Shown here: one piece after another, positions 15,409 to 26,348 of the stretch
Position numbering within the stretch: the stretch's first letter is position 1
Layout: each line of letters begins with the position of its first letter
Assembly: GCA_937948705.1 (NCBI GenBank)
Contig: CALECF010000050.1
Span: 1 to 30,727 of the forward strand
Direction of reading: 5' to 3'
Length of the DNA: 30,727 bases
Source: an uncultured Anaerosolibacter sp.
GTDB taxonomy: Bacteria; Bacillota_A; Clostridia; Peptostreptococcales; Thermotaleaceae
Translations under genes and position numbers: made by a program
Notes under the pieces: model-generated
Told to the model about the DNA's origin: nothing
What the model saw: the letters and a program-made list of their open reading frames with translations, nothing else
The model's database searches: none

Positions 15409-15437
15409 TTGTTTTTTATCACATTTGGTTATATTAT
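15409..15437 (+). promoter_or_regulatory. Candidate promoter of trpS
   Basis: TTGTTT (15409-15414), 17-base spacer, TATTAT (15432-15437), placing the RNA start about 30 bases before the trpS ATG. This short leader leaves no room for a T-box, and no T-box motif was found further upstream. Confidence 0.55.
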
Positions 15438-15471
15438 ATTGTAAAGCTACTATTTTTGGGGGTGTTTATTC

Positions 15472-16455
15472 ATGAAAAGAGTTTTTTCCGGTGTTCAACC
15501 GACTGGAAATATACATATTGGTAATTATCTAGGCGCCATGAAGCAATTTGTTGATTTGCAAGAAGAAATGGACTGCTTCTTTTGTGTTGTAGATCTTCAT
15601 TCTGTTACTTTACCCCAGGATCCAAAAAGCATTTATTCCCATACGCTGGATGTGGCATCTCTTTATATAGCCATAGGGATTGATCCAAATAAATCTACAA
15701 TTTTTGCCCAGTCCCATGTACCAGCCCATGCAGAGCTTGGATGGCTTCTACAGTGTAATTCATACATGGGAGAGCTTAATAGAATGACTCAATACAAAGA
15801 CAAGAGTAAAGGCAGCGAATCCGTTCCTGTGGGTTTATTCACTTATCCAGCCTTGATGGCTGCAGATATACTCCTATATGACACCCATATCGTACCTGTG
15901 GGAAATGATCAAAAACAACATATTGAGCTATCTAGGGATATCGCTATCCGCTTTAACAATCGATTTGGACATACCTTTGTTGTTCCAGAACCACAAATCA
16001 AAAAATCAGGTGCAAGAATTATGGCATTAGATGATCCAAGCAAAAAAATGAGCAAGAGTACAGAGAATCCACTGAGTAGAATCACACTCCTAGACTCACC
16101 TGCTCAAATAAAGAAGGCAATTATGAAAGCAACCACAGATTCAGAAGGTGAAGTTCGCTTTGATGAACAAAACAAACCAGGAATTAGCAATCTTTTAACC
16201 ATCTATAGTGAATTTTCAGGAATATCTATTGCAGACTTGGAGAAAAAGTATGAGGGTCAAGGGTACGGTTCTTTAAAGAAAGATTTAGTAGAAGTTTTAA
16301 ATATATCCTTAGGAGCTATACAACAACGCTATAATGATATTCGTCATTCTGATGAAATTATGAAAGTTTTAAGAGAAGGTGCTGAGAAAGCTGCCCTTGT
16401 AGCAAATATAACAGTGAAGAAAGTAAAAGAAAAAATGGGTTTTGTAACCCTCTAA
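15472..16455 (+). CDS. trpS: Tryptophanyl-tRNA synthetase
   Basis: A 327-residue class I aminoacyl-tRNA synthetase that charges tRNA-Trp with tryptophan. The HIGH-type motif is HIGN at 15-18, the KMSKS loop is at 192-196, and VPVGNDQKQHIELSRDIA is the TrpRS-specific segment that shapes the active site. Length matches bacterial TrpRS. The start is ATG at 15472 after GGGGG. It is a single gene with its own terminator, convergent with the sigma-factor operon and oriented against the replication fork leaving the nearby origin, which is unusual for an essential gene in this group. No T-box control is visible, unlike many clostridial synthetase genes. Confidence 0.96.
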   Translation: MKRVFSGVQPTGNIHIGNYLGAMKQFVDLQEEMDCFFCVVDLHSVTLPQDPKSIYSHTLDVASLYIAIGIDPNKSTIFAQSHVPAHAELGWLLQCNSYMGELNRMTQYKDKSKGSESVPVGLFTYPALMAADILLYDTHIVPVGNDQKQHIELSRDIAIRFNNRFGHTFVVPEPQIKKSGARIMALDDPSKKMSKSTENPLSRITLLDSPAQIKKAIMKATTDSEGEVRFDEQNKPGISNLLTIYSEFSGISIADLEKKYEGQGYGSLKKDLVEVLNISLGAIQQRYNDIRHSDEIMKVLREGAEKAALVANITVKKVKEKMGFVTL

Positions 16456-16462
16456 TTTTAAG

Positions 16463-16510
16463 ATAAAGGATAGCCCCTATATATGAACAATATAAGGGCT
16501 ATCCTTTATT
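16463..16510 (+). terminator. Terminator of trpS, possibly bidirectional
   Basis: AAAGGATAGCCC (16466-16477) pairs with GGGCTATCCTTT (16496-16507); the stem extends further with AT pairs. It follows the trpS stop by a few bases. A weaker hairpin with a T-run in the minus direction near 16550-16577 may end the convergent sigma operon. Confidence 0.85.
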
Positions 16511-16576
16511 AAGTGTGTGGTACTTATATGTAAATAAAAAATCAAAAAATACAAAAAAGGACTCTATGAGTGTCTT

Positions 16577-17374
16577 CTATATTTCTTTTACTTTTTTTAG
16601 CTCTTTTTTAAATTTTTCAATAGCCTTTTTTTCCATCCTTGATATGGTCATCTGAGATACACCTAGTTCTTCGGCTACCTGTATTTGAGTTTTATCATAG
16701 AAAAATCGATCTCTAATAATCTTTATTTCTATCTCATTTAACTTATCCATACATTGCTGAATAAAGTCCCGATTCTCAATAATATCAAAGTGCTTATCAT
16801 CCTCTCCCACCAGGTCCATAAGCTGTAGATCCTTATCCTCTCCATTACTATCATAACTTAGATCTAAAGATTTCGGCGTGTACACATGACTGGCTTCCAT
16901 TGCTTCAAGCACCTGTTCCTCAGTACACTCTAGATATGCAGCGATATCTTCAATCCTGGGGCTCCTTTGAAGCGTTTGATTTAATACAGTCCGGGCAGTA
17001 TTCACTTTTTTAGATAATTCTTGGATTCTCCGTGGTACACGAATCGACCACCCTTTGTCTCTAAAATGTTTTTTGATTTCCCCAATAATGGTTGGTGTAG
17101 CAAAACTTGAAAACTCGAATCCCCTACTCAGGTCAAATCTTTCTATAGCATAAATAAGGCCTAAAGAAGCTACTTGATAAATATCTTCATATTCAATGCC
17201 TTTGTTTACATATTTTTTTGATAATATTTCAGCGATATATAAATAACGGCTTACAAGGTCATTCCTTATATCCTTATTTTTCGTCTCAGCATATTGCCTA
17301 AATAATTCTTTTTCAATAGCTTTTTTTGGGGAATCTGTACCTTCATTGGCCACAGCACAGGCATCATTATTCAT
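16577..17374 (-). CDS. SigB/SigF-family RNA polymerase sigma factor
   Basis: A 265-residue group 3 sigma-70 factor. Region 2 has the DIYQVASLGLIYAIERFD core-binding helix and GFEFSSFATPTIIGEIKKHFRDKGW for -10 melting. Region 3 has RVPRRIQELSKK, and region 4 ends with a helix-turn-helix (TQIQVAEELGVSQMTISRMEKKA). Region 1.1 is absent. The pattern is that of SigB and its sporulation relatives SigF/SigG; the RsbV/RsbW-like neighbours fit either a stress sigma or a SpoIIA-like unit, and the SigB-type promoter ahead of the operon favours the stress type. Its ATG overlaps the stop of the anti-sigma gene by one base (TAATG) with GGGGAGG upstream, so the two proteins are made together. It is the last gene of the three-gene operon. 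Confidence 0.85.
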   Translation of the reverse strand: MNNDACAVANEGTDSPKKAIEKELFRQYAETKNKDIRNDLVSRYLYIAEILSKKYVNKGIEYEDIYQVASLGLIYAIERFDLSRGFEFSSFATPTIIGEIKKHFRDKGWSIRVPRRIQELSKKVNTARTVLNQTLQRSPRIEDIAAYLECTEEQVLEAMEASHVYTPKSLDLSYDSNGEDKDLQLMDLVGEDDKHFDIIENRDFIQQCMDKLNEIEIKIIRDRFFYDKTQIQVAEELGVSQMTISRMEKKAIEKFKKELKKVKEI

Positions 17375-17829
17375 TAAATATCCTCCCCTAAATACTTAGT
17401 CATCTTAATGATTGTTCCTTCTCCTACATCTGAGATTACATCTACTTCGTCCATTAGAGATTTAATGATAAAGATTCCTAACCCTCCTTCTTTTGGACTT
17501 GTTAGATCAGGCTCCTCTAGCTGGTTACAGCTAAATCCACCCCCATGATCAATGATATGAATGCTGATCTTTTCTTGGTCTAGAAAAAATTTCACATCAA
17601 AATTCTCTTCTTTTTGGCAAACACCATGCTTAATAGCATTGGTACATGCTTCAGAGATAGCAACCTTAATGTCTTCTAACTCTTCTACATTAAACCCCAT
17701 TCTGCTTGCCACTGCAGATGCTGTCAATCGCACGACACTTACATATTCTGGCTTGCTAGGTACAGATATGGACAAGCTATCCGTCATTTGATTTTCCACC
17801 TTCTCTATCTTTATATTATTATTCACCAT
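17374..17829 (-). CDS. rsbW: RsbW/SpoIIAB-like anti-sigma factor, serine kinase
   Basis: A 151-residue GHKL-fold ATPase. The N-box is in VAISEACTNAIKHG, and the ATP-lid region holds IIDHGGGFS and GGLGIFIIKSLMDEV, so ATP binding should be intact. Proteins of this class hold a sigma factor inactive and phosphorylate the antagonist on Ser. It sits between its predicted substrate (RsbV-like) and its predicted target (sigma factor), with 16 bases to the former and a 1-base overlap with the latter, which supports a partner-switching module. The start is ATG at 17829 with a GGGTGA site at long spacing. No PP2C phosphatase or sensor gene (RsbU, RsbP or SpoIIE type) is present in the window. Confidence 0.88.
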   Translation of the reverse strand: MVNNNIKIEKVENQMTDSLSISVPSKPEYVSVVRLTASAVASRMGFNVEELEDIKVAISEACTNAIKHGVCQKEENFDVKFFLDQEKISIHIIDHGGGFSCNQLEEPDLTSPKEGGLGIFIIKSLMDEVDVISDVGEGTIIKMTKYLGEDI

Positions 17830-17845
17830 TAATCAGTTCACCCTT

Positions 17846-18160
17846 CTATTCAATCATAAATATTTTATTAAGACCGGTAATACTTAAGAGCTTGGATATA
17901 TTTGGCTTTGCATTAGAAATGATGATATTTTTATTCTCCTGCTTCAGCCTCTTTAGTGCACCAATGAGCACCCCTAAACCTGTACTATCAATATAATCTA
18001 GCTCTAGGCAATTAATTTTTATACTTGTACTATGTTCATTTAAAATTTGTACCAATGTATCCTTTAATTTACCCGCTGTGTATATATCTATCTCTCCAAC
18101 AACATCTACAATCCATACATCATTTTCTTCGTTTAAAATTGTATTAATCTTCAGTGACAC
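17846..18160 (-). CDS. rsbV: RsbV/SpoIIAA-like anti-sigma factor antagonist
   Basis: A 104-residue single STAS domain. The phospho-acceptor is Ser59 in IDSTGLGVL, the position phosphorylated by RsbW/SpoIIAB kinases. When unphosphorylated, this class binds the anti-sigma factor and frees the sigma factor. GEIDIYTAGKLK in the N-terminal half is typical. The start is GTG at 18160, seven bases after GGGGG. It is first in the operon; a SigB-type promoter lies about 33 bases upstream, so the released sigma factor would raise its own operon. The family is firm, while the split between RsbV and SpoIIAA is inferred from the promoter type. Confidence 0.88.
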   Translation of the reverse strand: MSLKINTILNEENDVWIVDVVGEIDIYTAGKLKDTLVQILNEHSTSIKINCLELDYIDSTGLGVLIGALKRLKQENKNIIISNAKPNISKLLSITGLNKIFMIE

Positions 18161-18192
18161 AATACAACCCCCTTCATTTTTCTCTTAGACTC

Positions 18193-18217
18193 TTACCCTT
18201 AAAAATATTAGTTAAAC
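18193..18217 (-). promoter_or_regulatory. SigB-type promoter of the partner-switching operon
   Basis: On the minus strand GTTTAA (complement of 18212-18217), a 13-base spacer and GGGTAA (complement of 18193-18198). This closely matches the known SigB promoter pattern GTTTAA-N12-15-GGGTAT and starts RNA close to the GTG of the RsbV-like gene. Confidence 0.75.
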
Positions 18218-18261
18218 ATTAAATAAAAAAATCCTCTTTGTTACTCATTATAAACGATATG

Positions 18262-18293
18262 AAAAAAATACGCAAAAGCCATAAGCTCTTGCG
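18262..18293 (-). terminator. Terminator downstream of gyrA
   Basis: Minus strand CGCAAGAGC pairs with GCTTTTGCG (one G-U) around a short loop and is followed by TATTTTTTT. It lies about 150 bases beyond the gyrA stop and just upstream of the SigB-type promoter, separating the two units. Confidence 0.82.
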
Positions 18294-18323
18294 CAACTAT
18301 CAAATAAGGGGGTTTAGGGGTTT

Positions 18324-18353
18324 GATAGGAAAATAACTCGTTATCTTCCTATC
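18324..18353. other. Strong hairpin in the gyrA 3' region
   Basis: GATAGGAAAATAA (18324-18336) pairs with TTATCTTCCTATC (18341-18353) with one mismatch, a G-U on the minus strand. It has no T-tract, so it is an mRNA 3' structure or processing signal rather than a terminator. Confidence 0.55.
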
Positions 18354-18440
18354 ATTACATAGGAATCATTAACGTCTATTCCCTATATCCTATTTATACC
18401 CTTCTATGTTATTTCAAACATTTTTTTGCATCATTCTCTC

Positions 18441-20885
18441 TTATTCTTCGTCTTCCTCTTCAGCACCCTGGGCAACCTTTGCTACAGATACAAGATTTGT
18501 ATCCTGGCCTACTCTCATCAATGTCACACCCTGAGTATTTCTTCCCATTTTTGAGATATGTCTTACCTCTAATCGAATGATAACACCATCTGTGCTAATC
18601 AACATCACATCATTTTCATCGCTTACAACCTTAGCACCTGCAATCATTCCGGTCTTATCCTTTGTATTGTAGGTAATAATTCCTTTTCCGCCTCTAGATT
18701 GAATTCTATACTCATCTAAGTCTGTTCTCTTTCCAAAACCATATTCGCTTACAACCAATAGGTAACTGCCTTCTGATACCAATTCCATGGCTACGATATA
18801 ATCTTCATTGGATAGATTCATGCCTTTAACACCCATGGCAGACCTTCCCATATCTCTTACATCATTTTCATGGAAACGGATAGACATACCCTCTCTCGTA
18901 ACCATAATGACCTCTTGTTGGCCATCAGTTAATTTTACGCTGATTAATTCATCATCTTCCCTTAAGTTGATGGCAATCAATCCTGCTTTTCTAGATGTAT
19001 CAAACTGAGATAATTCTGTTTTCTTGATGATACCCAACTTTGTAGCGGAAATGAGGAATTTATTATTCTCAAATTCTTTAATTGGGATCACAGCAGTTAT
19101 CTTCTCGTTTGGCTGAAGTTGAAGCAGGTTAACAATGGCAGTACCCTTAGCCTGTCTCTTCGCTTCCGGAATTTCATAAGCCTTTAATCGATAAGCTCTA
19201 CCTAAACTCGTAAAGAATAGAATATAATTGTGGGTAGATGTGGTAAACAGATGCTCTACAAAATCCTCTTCCCTAGTAGAGTGTCCTGCTACCCCTTTAC
19301 CGCCTCTTTTTTGGATCTTATAGGTATTGGCTGGAAGCCTCTTAATATATCCAAAATGGGTCAATGTAATGGCAACATCTTCTTCTTGGATTAAATCCTC
19401 CATATCGATCTCATCAGCAGCAGCTGTAATGGCTGTTCTTCTTTCATCTCCATAGGCCTCTTTAACCTCAATCAATTCTTCTTTAATAATATTTAAAAGA
19501 AGCTTTTCATTGGCAAGAATCTCTCTATATTGATTGATCAGCATGATTAATTCTTCATACTCAGCATCAATTTTCTCTCTTTCTAATCCTGTTAATCTTT
19601 GTAGACGCATATCCAAGATAGCCTGTGATTGCTTCTCCGATAAAGAAAATTCACTCATCAACCTGGATTTTGCTTCCTGGGTATTTGCTGAACTTCTAAT
19701 CAGACTGATGACCGCATCAATATGATCAAGGGCGATTTTTAGACCCTCTAATATATGGGCACGATCTTCGGCCTTTGCCAGATCATACTTAGTCCTTCTT
19801 GTAACTACATCTTTTTGATGCTCTAGGTAATGATAGAGCATTTCATAGAGATTTAGTATTTTCGGCTCTCCATTTACCAAAGCAATCATAATAATACTAA
19901 AGGTATCCTGCATTTGGGTATGCTTGTAAAGCTTATTGAGTACAACATTTGCATTGGCATCACGTTTTAATTCTATGACAATACGCATCCCTGTACGATC
20001 GCTCTCATCTCGTAAATCCGATATACCCTCAATTTTTTTATCCCTAACAAGCTCTGCAATCTTTTCGATTAGCTTTGCCTTATTTACCTGATAAGGAATT
20101 TCAGTGACAATAATATGGGTTCTTCCCTTTGCCGTTTGCTCAATTTCTGCATTGCCACGAACAGTTACTTTCCCCTGCCCTGTACGATAGGCGTCTTTAA
20201 TACTTTCATATCCCATGATCGTAGCTCCCGTTGGAAAATCTGGGCCTTTTACGATCTTAATCAAATCCTCAATGTTTGTTTCCCCATCGTCAATCATTCT
20301 TACAGTGGCATCTATGATTTCATTTAAATTATGAGGGGGAATAGACGTGGCCATCCCAACGGCAATTCCATTTGATCCATTGACCAATAGATTTGGATAT
20401 CTACTAGGCATTACAGCAGGTTCTTTTAATGTTTCATCGAAGTTTGATGTAAAATCCACCGTTTCCTTTCCAATATCACGTATCAACTCGATAGCAATCT
20501 TAGACATCCTTGCTTCCGTATAACGCATAGCTGCTGCGCTGTCTCCATCAACGGAACCGAAGTTTCCATGACCATCTACCAATAAATATCTCGTTGAAAA
20601 ATCCTGGGCCATTCTTACCATAGCTTCATAAACAGAGCTATCACCATGGGGATGATACTTACCCAATACGTCACCGACGATACGAGCAGACTTTCTATGG
20701 GGCTTATCAGGAGATAATCCCAACTCACTCATGGCATATAAAATCCTTCTATGAACAGGCTTCAATCCATCCCGTACATCAGGAAGAGCTCGTCCTACGA
20801 TAACACTCATGGCGTAATCAATATAGGACTTCTTCATTTCCTCTTCTATATCAATTTGTAATATCCTGCTTGTATCCTCTGTCAT
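18441..20885 (-). CDS. gyrA: DNA gyrase subunit A
   Basis: An 814-residue breakage-reunion subunit of gyrase, which introduces negative supercoils with GyrB and ATP. The catalytic Tyr is Tyr122 in [10 protein letters not shown], in exact register with E. coli. The quinolone region reads [17 protein letters not shown], with Ser83 and Glu87 (acidic), the usual sensitive-type residues. The C-terminal beta-pinwheel has the GyrA box as [11 protein letters not shown] and repeated blade motifs, and it ends in a short acidic tail (EEEDEE). The length and GyrA box support gyrase rather than topoisomerase IV. The gene follows gyrB by 15 bases and is co-transcribed. Confidence 0.97.
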   Translation of the reverse strand: MTEDTSRILQIDIEEEMKKSYIDYAMSVIVGRALPDVRDGLKPVHRRILYAMSELGLSPDKPHRKSARIVGDVLGKYHPHGDSSVYEAMVRMAQDFSTRYLLVDGHGNFGSVDGDSAAAMRYTEARMSKIAIELIRDIGKETVDFTSNFDETLKEPAVMPSRYPNLLVNGSNGIAVGMATSIPPHNLNEIIDATVRMIDDGETNIEDLIKIVKGPDFPTGATIMGYESIKDAYRTGQGKVTVRGNAEIEQTAKGRTHIIVTEIPYQVNKAKLIEKIAELVRDKKIEGISDLRDESDRTGMRIVIELKRDANANVVLNKLYKHTQMQDTFSIIMIALVNGEPKILNLYEMLYHYLEHQKDVVTRRTKYDLAKAEDRAHILEGLKIALDHIDAVISLIRSSANTQEAKSRLMSEFSLSEKQSQAILDMRLQRLTGLEREKIDAEYEELIMLINQYREILANEKLLLNIIKEELIEVKEAYGDERRTAITAAADEIDMEDLIQEEDVAITLTHFGYIKRLPANTYKIQKRGGKGVAGHSTREEDFVEHLFTTSTHNYILFFTSLGRAYRLKAYEIPEAKRQAKGTAIVNLLQLQPNEKITAVIPIKEFENNKFLISATKLGIIKKTELSQFDTSRKAGLIAINLREDDELISVKLTDGQQEVIMVTREGMSIRFHENDVRDMGRSAMGVKGMNLSNEDYIVAMELVSEGSYLLVVSEYGFGKRTDLDEYRIQSRGGKGIITYNTKDKTGMIAGAKVVSDENDVMLISTDGVIIRLEVRHISKMGRNTQGVTLMRVGQDTNLVSVAKVAQGAEEEDEE

Positions 20886-20900
20886 TTTATTTCCCCCTTG

Positions 20901-22880
<1,980 letters not shown>

Positions 22881-22950
22881 TCATAAGTATTTCTTATACT
22901 GTAAAAAAGCAGCTATGCTGCTTTCACCAAGTTTATTGCCGGTTTTTATG

Positions 22951-23247
22951 CTAAAGATGAAGGGCATCCATAAAATTTGTTCGTTTATGAAGGGTGACGG
23001 AAGAGATAGGCGAGTAATAGATTACCGTTTTTATTTCCTTAGATGATTTCCTTGATCTTTTTACTCTCTTCTCCGTAATGATGCAAGACTTTGGTTCTTC
23101 CTCTGATATTTTTAATATAAATCCTTCTTCTTCAGCGATTTTTAAAAATTCCTTGCTATCTTTTGATTTTGATATGGTATGAATATCCACAATCGATATA
23201 ATATCTTTTGTAGGAACAACCACATCTCCGCCCAGATGAAGAAACAT
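22951..23247 (-). CDS. remB: Extracellular matrix regulator RemB (DUF370)
   Basis: A 98-residue member of the DUF370/RemB family (YaaB in Bacillus), commonly found between recF and gyrB in Firmicutes. The N-terminus MFLHLGGDVVVPTKDIISIVDI is the family hallmark; the C-terminal part is basic and ends in a ITEKRVKRSRKS-like stretch. The related RemA is a DNA-binding activator of matrix genes in Bacillus; the role of RemB is less clear. The start is the ATG at 23247 with GGAGG seven bases upstream; an upstream in-frame start is not supported. The position recF-remB-gyrB is conserved and supports the call. Confidence 0.88.
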   Translation of the reverse strand: MFLHLGGDVVVPTKDIISIVDIHTISKSKDSKEFLKIAEEEGFILKISEEEPKSCIITEKRVKRSRKSSKEIKTVIYYSPISSVTLHKRTNFMDALHL

Positions 23248-23371
23248 ACATACGCCTCCTTCATAAAATATCCACATTATATTATAACCTTTTCAATTCA
23301 AGTATAAAAGTTTTTTTACAAATATGGGAAAAGAATGAGACTTTTATCCCTGTTTTTATCAAATCTATCCT

Positions 23372-24496
23372 TTAATTAATATTTATTTCATCCTTTTGAC
23401 GAACAACTGCCTTCTCTACGTAATAAATATTTGATGCTTCTAGATTTAATGTAGATAGCGCATTTAAATCAGTGGTGGTGATAAACGTCTGAATATCCCT
23501 TAGACTTTTTACCAAGAAGGCCTGCCTTTTTATATCTAATTCCGACATCACATCATCTAAAAGTAAAATAGGATATTCTCCCGTTTCCGCTTTCATTAAT
23601 TCAATCTCTGCTAATTTTAAAGAAAGAGCAGAAGTTCTTTGTTGTCCTTGGGATCCAAAAACTCGAATATCAATACCATTCACATAGACCCCAAGGTCAT
23701 CTCTATGGGGTCCTACGGTGGTGGTTCCTCTTTGAATATCTACTTCCATTGCCTTTTTTAGATCCAGATGAAAAACACTTTGAATTTTTTCTTCATCCTT
23801 AATTTCCTTAATACTGCTAAGATACTTAATTTCCAAGGTTTCCTTGTTATCTGTAATTTTTCGATGGAGTAACCTACTTAATGTATTTAACCGAACAATG
23901 AACTTTATTCTCTCTTTAATAATACTGGTTCCCAATTCAACCAACTTTTCATCCCATATATCTAGGGTTGCCATATATTTTCGATCATGATATATCTTTT
24001 TTAATAGATTATTCCGTTGTATCAGTACACGGTTGTATTGACCTAATTGATGGTAATAGCGAGGCTTCATGTTTGATATTTCTAAATCGATAAATTTTCT
24101 TCTCTCCACAGGCCCCTCTTTCACTAGCTTTAAGTCTTCTGGTGAGAATACAATCACATGAACATTGCTGAGCAATTCAGCATTTTTTGTTAAAGTTACT
24201 CCATTTACCTTCATATGTTTTTTCTTATTTTCTTCCATCTTTATTTCAACAGAAACATTGGTGTATCTTTTTTCTCCCTCTACGTGAATATAGGCTTTAT
24301 CCTTATCCATCTTAATGATTTCTCTTTCTTTACTGGTGCGGAAGGATTTTCCTGTTCCTGTCATATAAATAGCTTCTAGTATATTTGTTTTCCCTTGAGC
24401 ATTATCACCGATAAATACATTCATCTTTGGATGAAGCTTTAAGTCCAATTGGTGATAATTTCTAAAGTTAATTAACTTTAACTTTTTTAAGTACAT
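23372..24496 (-). CDS. recF: DNA replication and repair protein RecF
   Basis: A 374-residue SMC-like ATPase that helps load RecA at single-strand gaps. The N-terminal FRNYHQLDL motif and Walker A GDNAQGKTN (30-38) are followed by the arm region with VERRKFIDLEIS. The ABC-type signature GSQGQQRTSALSLKLAE and Walker B LLLDDVMSELD are in the last third. The start is ATG at 24496 after AGGAGCG. It follows the S4 gene by about 65 bases, the usual dnaA-dnaN-S4-recF order. Length is normal. Confidence 0.96.
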   Translation of the reverse strand: MYLKKLKLINFRNYHQLDLKLHPKMNVFIGDNAQGKTNILEAIYMTGTGKSFRTSKEREIIKMDKDKAYIHVEGEKRYTNVSVEIKMEENKKKHMKVNGVTLTKNAELLSNVHVIVFSPEDLKLVKEGPVERRKFIDLEISNMKPRYYHQLGQYNRVLIQRNNLLKKIYHDRKYMATLDIWDEKLVELGTSIIKERIKFIVRLNTLSRLLHRKITDNKETLEIKYLSSIKEIKDEEKIQSVFHLDLKKAMEVDIQRGTTTVGPHRDDLGVYVNGIDIRVFGSQGQQRTSALSLKLAEIELMKAETGEYPILLLDDVMSELDIKRQAFLVKSLRDIQTFITTTDLNALSTLNLEASNIYYVEKAVVRQKDEININ

Positions 24497-24561
24497 GCTG
24501 AGCGCTCCTTGATCTACAAGATCTGATCATCCCTAGAGATCTATTTTGAAAATAAATGCAC

Positions 24562-24774
24562 CTATTCCACGACTTTCACTTTACCTCCTTGAAATTCTAC
24601 AATATCTCCAACCTTAATCTTTTTACCTCTTTGGTATTCTTTTGTTCCGTTTAGCTTTACCATACCATCTTGAATCATTAGCTTTGCATGGCCCCCGGAC
24701 TGTACAAAGTCTGCCATTTTCAACAATTGATCCAACTTAATGTATTCCGCTTCAATTTTTATTTCTTTATACAT
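24562..24774 (-). CDS. yaaA: S4-domain RNA-binding protein YaaA/RlbA
   Basis: A 70-residue protein consisting of a single S4-type RNA-binding domain: IKLDQLLKMADFVQSGGHAK, then VKLNGTKEYQRGKKIKVGDIVEF. This small gene sits between dnaN and recF in most Firmicutes and is called yaaA or rlbA; a ribosome-linked role is suspected. The start is ATG at 24774 behind AAAGGAAG. Family is sure from context and motif. Confidence 0.92.
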   Translation of the reverse strand: MYKEIKIEAEYIKLDQLLKMADFVQSGGHAKLMIQDGMVKLNGTKEYQRGKKIKVGDIVEFQGGKVKVVE

Positions 24775-24980
24775 TTATAAACTTCCTTTCATCCGTCGTT
24801 TCATCTCTATCATGGGATATTTTACGCCCAATTATTCCAATGTATCTATTATATAGAAATATTTCATATTTTGAAAGACAATTATAAATTGACTTACTTT
24901 GACCTTCATTATATGGAATCTTTCTATTTCTTACAAGTTCCATATTTAAAAATCTCTAAAAAACAGAATTTCCTAAATTT

Positions 24981-25011
24981 AAAAAGAGTCCACTGAATGT
25001 GGACTCTTTTT
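24981..25011. terminator. Terminator at the dnaN stop codon
   Basis: AAAAAGAGTCCAC (24981-24993) pairs perfectly with GTGGACTCTTTTT (24999-25011) around a five-base loop, overlapping the dnaN stop. It carries A/T tracts on both sides and so may act in both directions. It would limit read-through from dnaN into the S4-recF genes. Confidence 0.88.
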
Positions 25012-26113
25012 AACCAGCTAATCTAACAGGTAATACCAAATAGGTATAGTTATTCGTATCTGTGGGCTTGATAATACATGGACTTACATTGGTGGTGAAG
25101 TCTAAGTATATTTCATCACTATCCAGTATTTTTAAAGCATCTAAAAAATACTTGGAATTAAACCCTATGTCTATATCCTCACCTTCCAGCTCAATTCGTA
25201 GGTTTTCAAAAACCCTGCCAATCTCAGCATTAGAGGTAATGGTCATCATTTCATCCTTCACAGAAAACTTAATAAGGTTATTTTTTCCTTCTCTGGCAAG
25301 GAGAGACGCTCTTTCAATACTATCCAATAAATCTCTGGTTTTCACCTTTACTCTGGATTTAAATTCCTTGGGGATGATCTGCTTATAATTTATAAATTCT
25401 CCTTCTAGCAGCCTAGAAATAATTCTTACATTTGCCATTTGAAACAAAACATGCTTATCTGTAAAGAATATTTCTACCTTGGAGGTTTCTTCTTCTGATA
25501 AAATTCGATGAATTTCATTCAGTGTTTTTCCTGGAATGACAGCCTTATTGCTAAAATCAGTCTTTATATTCCCTTGTCGTAAGGACAATCTATATCCATC
25601 TAATGCCACCATATTGATGATTCCTTCTTGTATTTCCATGAGTACACCCGTCAAAATAGGTCTTGTTTCATCTAATGCTGTTGCAAAGGCTGTTTGACGA
25701 ATCATATTTTTAAGTAAGTCTTGTGGTATTTCATAAATGTTTTCTTCTTCAATGGCAGGTAACTCAGGAAATTCTACGGAAGGTTGTCCTACCAGTGTAA
25801 ATTCAGAGTTCGCACATTTAATTGTCATATTATTTGATTCATCTACATCAACTTCTACATCGGCATCTGGGAGTTTTCTAATGATATCGCCAAGAAGTCT
25901 TGACGAAATTACAATCGATCCCTCGGAAAGAATGTTAGCCTCGATATAGTTCTCTATTCCAACCTCCAGATCTGTACCTACTAGTTTTAGTTTTTGGCCA
26001 CAGGTCTCAATGAGTATACCTTTTAGTATAGGTAATGTGGTTTTTGTTGAAACGGCTTTTTGAACGATATGAATACTAGCCGCTAGGTGTTTTTGACTGC
26101 AAATAAATTTCAT
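25010..26113 (-). CDS. dnaN: DNA polymerase III beta sliding clamp
   Basis: A 367-residue sliding clamp that tethers the replicative polymerase to DNA. The three-fold clamp repeat is visible as three similar domains of about 120 residues; LKGILIET and the C-terminal TYLVLPVRLAG (the cleft that holds clamp-binding motifs) are typical. The start is ATG at 26113. Its ribosome site AAGGAGG is ten bases upstream, and the spacer between them holds a perfect DnaA box (TTATCCACA on the minus strand). It is preceded by the origin's second half and followed by a terminator overlapping its stop codon. Confidence 0.97.
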   Translation of the reverse strand: MKFICSQKHLAASIHIVQKAVSTKTTLPILKGILIETCGQKLKLVGTDLEVGIENYIEANILSEGSIVISSRLLGDIIRKLPDADVEVDVDESNNMTIKCANSEFTLVGQPSVEFPELPAIEEENIYEIPQDLLKNMIRQTAFATALDETRPILTGVLMEIQEGIINMVALDGYRLSLRQGNIKTDFSNKAVIPGKTLNEIHRILSEEETSKVEIFFTDKHVLFQMANVRIISRLLEGEFINYKQIIPKEFKSRVKVKTRDLLDSIERASLLAREGKNNLIKFSVKDEMMTITSNAEIGRVFENLRIELEGEDIDIGFNSKYFLDALKILDSDEIYLDFTTNVSPCIIKPTDTNNYTYLVLPVRLAG

Positions 26114-26348
26114 ATGTGGATAACCTCCTTGTCTAAAAAAGGAATAAATAAATATAGTTTTTTAGTAGTAATAGTAGTAGGGCGTGTGGATTTGTGGGTA
26201 AGTGCCTGGAGCCTTTGGCATCACATGGCTAGAAGTGGTTCAAAAAGTGTGTATAACCCCACTCCACTTATCCACATATTCTAAAAATAAATCAATCATT
26301 GAAACTTATACACAAACTATGGCTACTTTAGCCACAGTTGAGTGTGTA
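26114..26348. other. oriC: Origin of replication, dnaA-dnaN half (oriC part 2)
   Basis: The gap between dnaA and dnaN holds DnaA boxes of the TTATNCACA type: 26115-26123 (minus), 26248-26256 (TGTGTATAA, minus), 26268-26276 (TTATCCACA, plus) and 26306-26314 (TTATACACA, plus). Weaker boxes TGTGGATTT and TGTGGGTAA lie near 26186-26201. The left part is strongly AT-rich (26125-26162) next to a TAG-repeat tract. This layout matches the DNA unwinding region of Bacillus-type bipartite origins. Confidence 0.85.
26163..26180 (-). other. DnaA-trio repeat of the unwinding site
   Basis: The plus strand reads TAGTAGTAATAGTAGTAG, six trinucleotides of the 3'-GAT-5' type. They are followed by a GC cluster (GGGCG) and inverted DnaA boxes, with AT-rich DNA on the other side. 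This is the order of box, GC cluster, trios and AT-rich DNA known for the basal unwinding system, where DnaA assembles on one strand. Confidence 0.75.

Noticed and set aside
15158..15471. T-box leader in front of trpS
   Set aside because: No T-box sequence (TGGNACCGCG type) or Trp specifier loop is visible, and the likely promoter leaves only a short leader.
18300..18325. G-rich tract as a quadruplex
   Set aside because: Only two long G runs are present, which is too few for a standard G-quadruplex.
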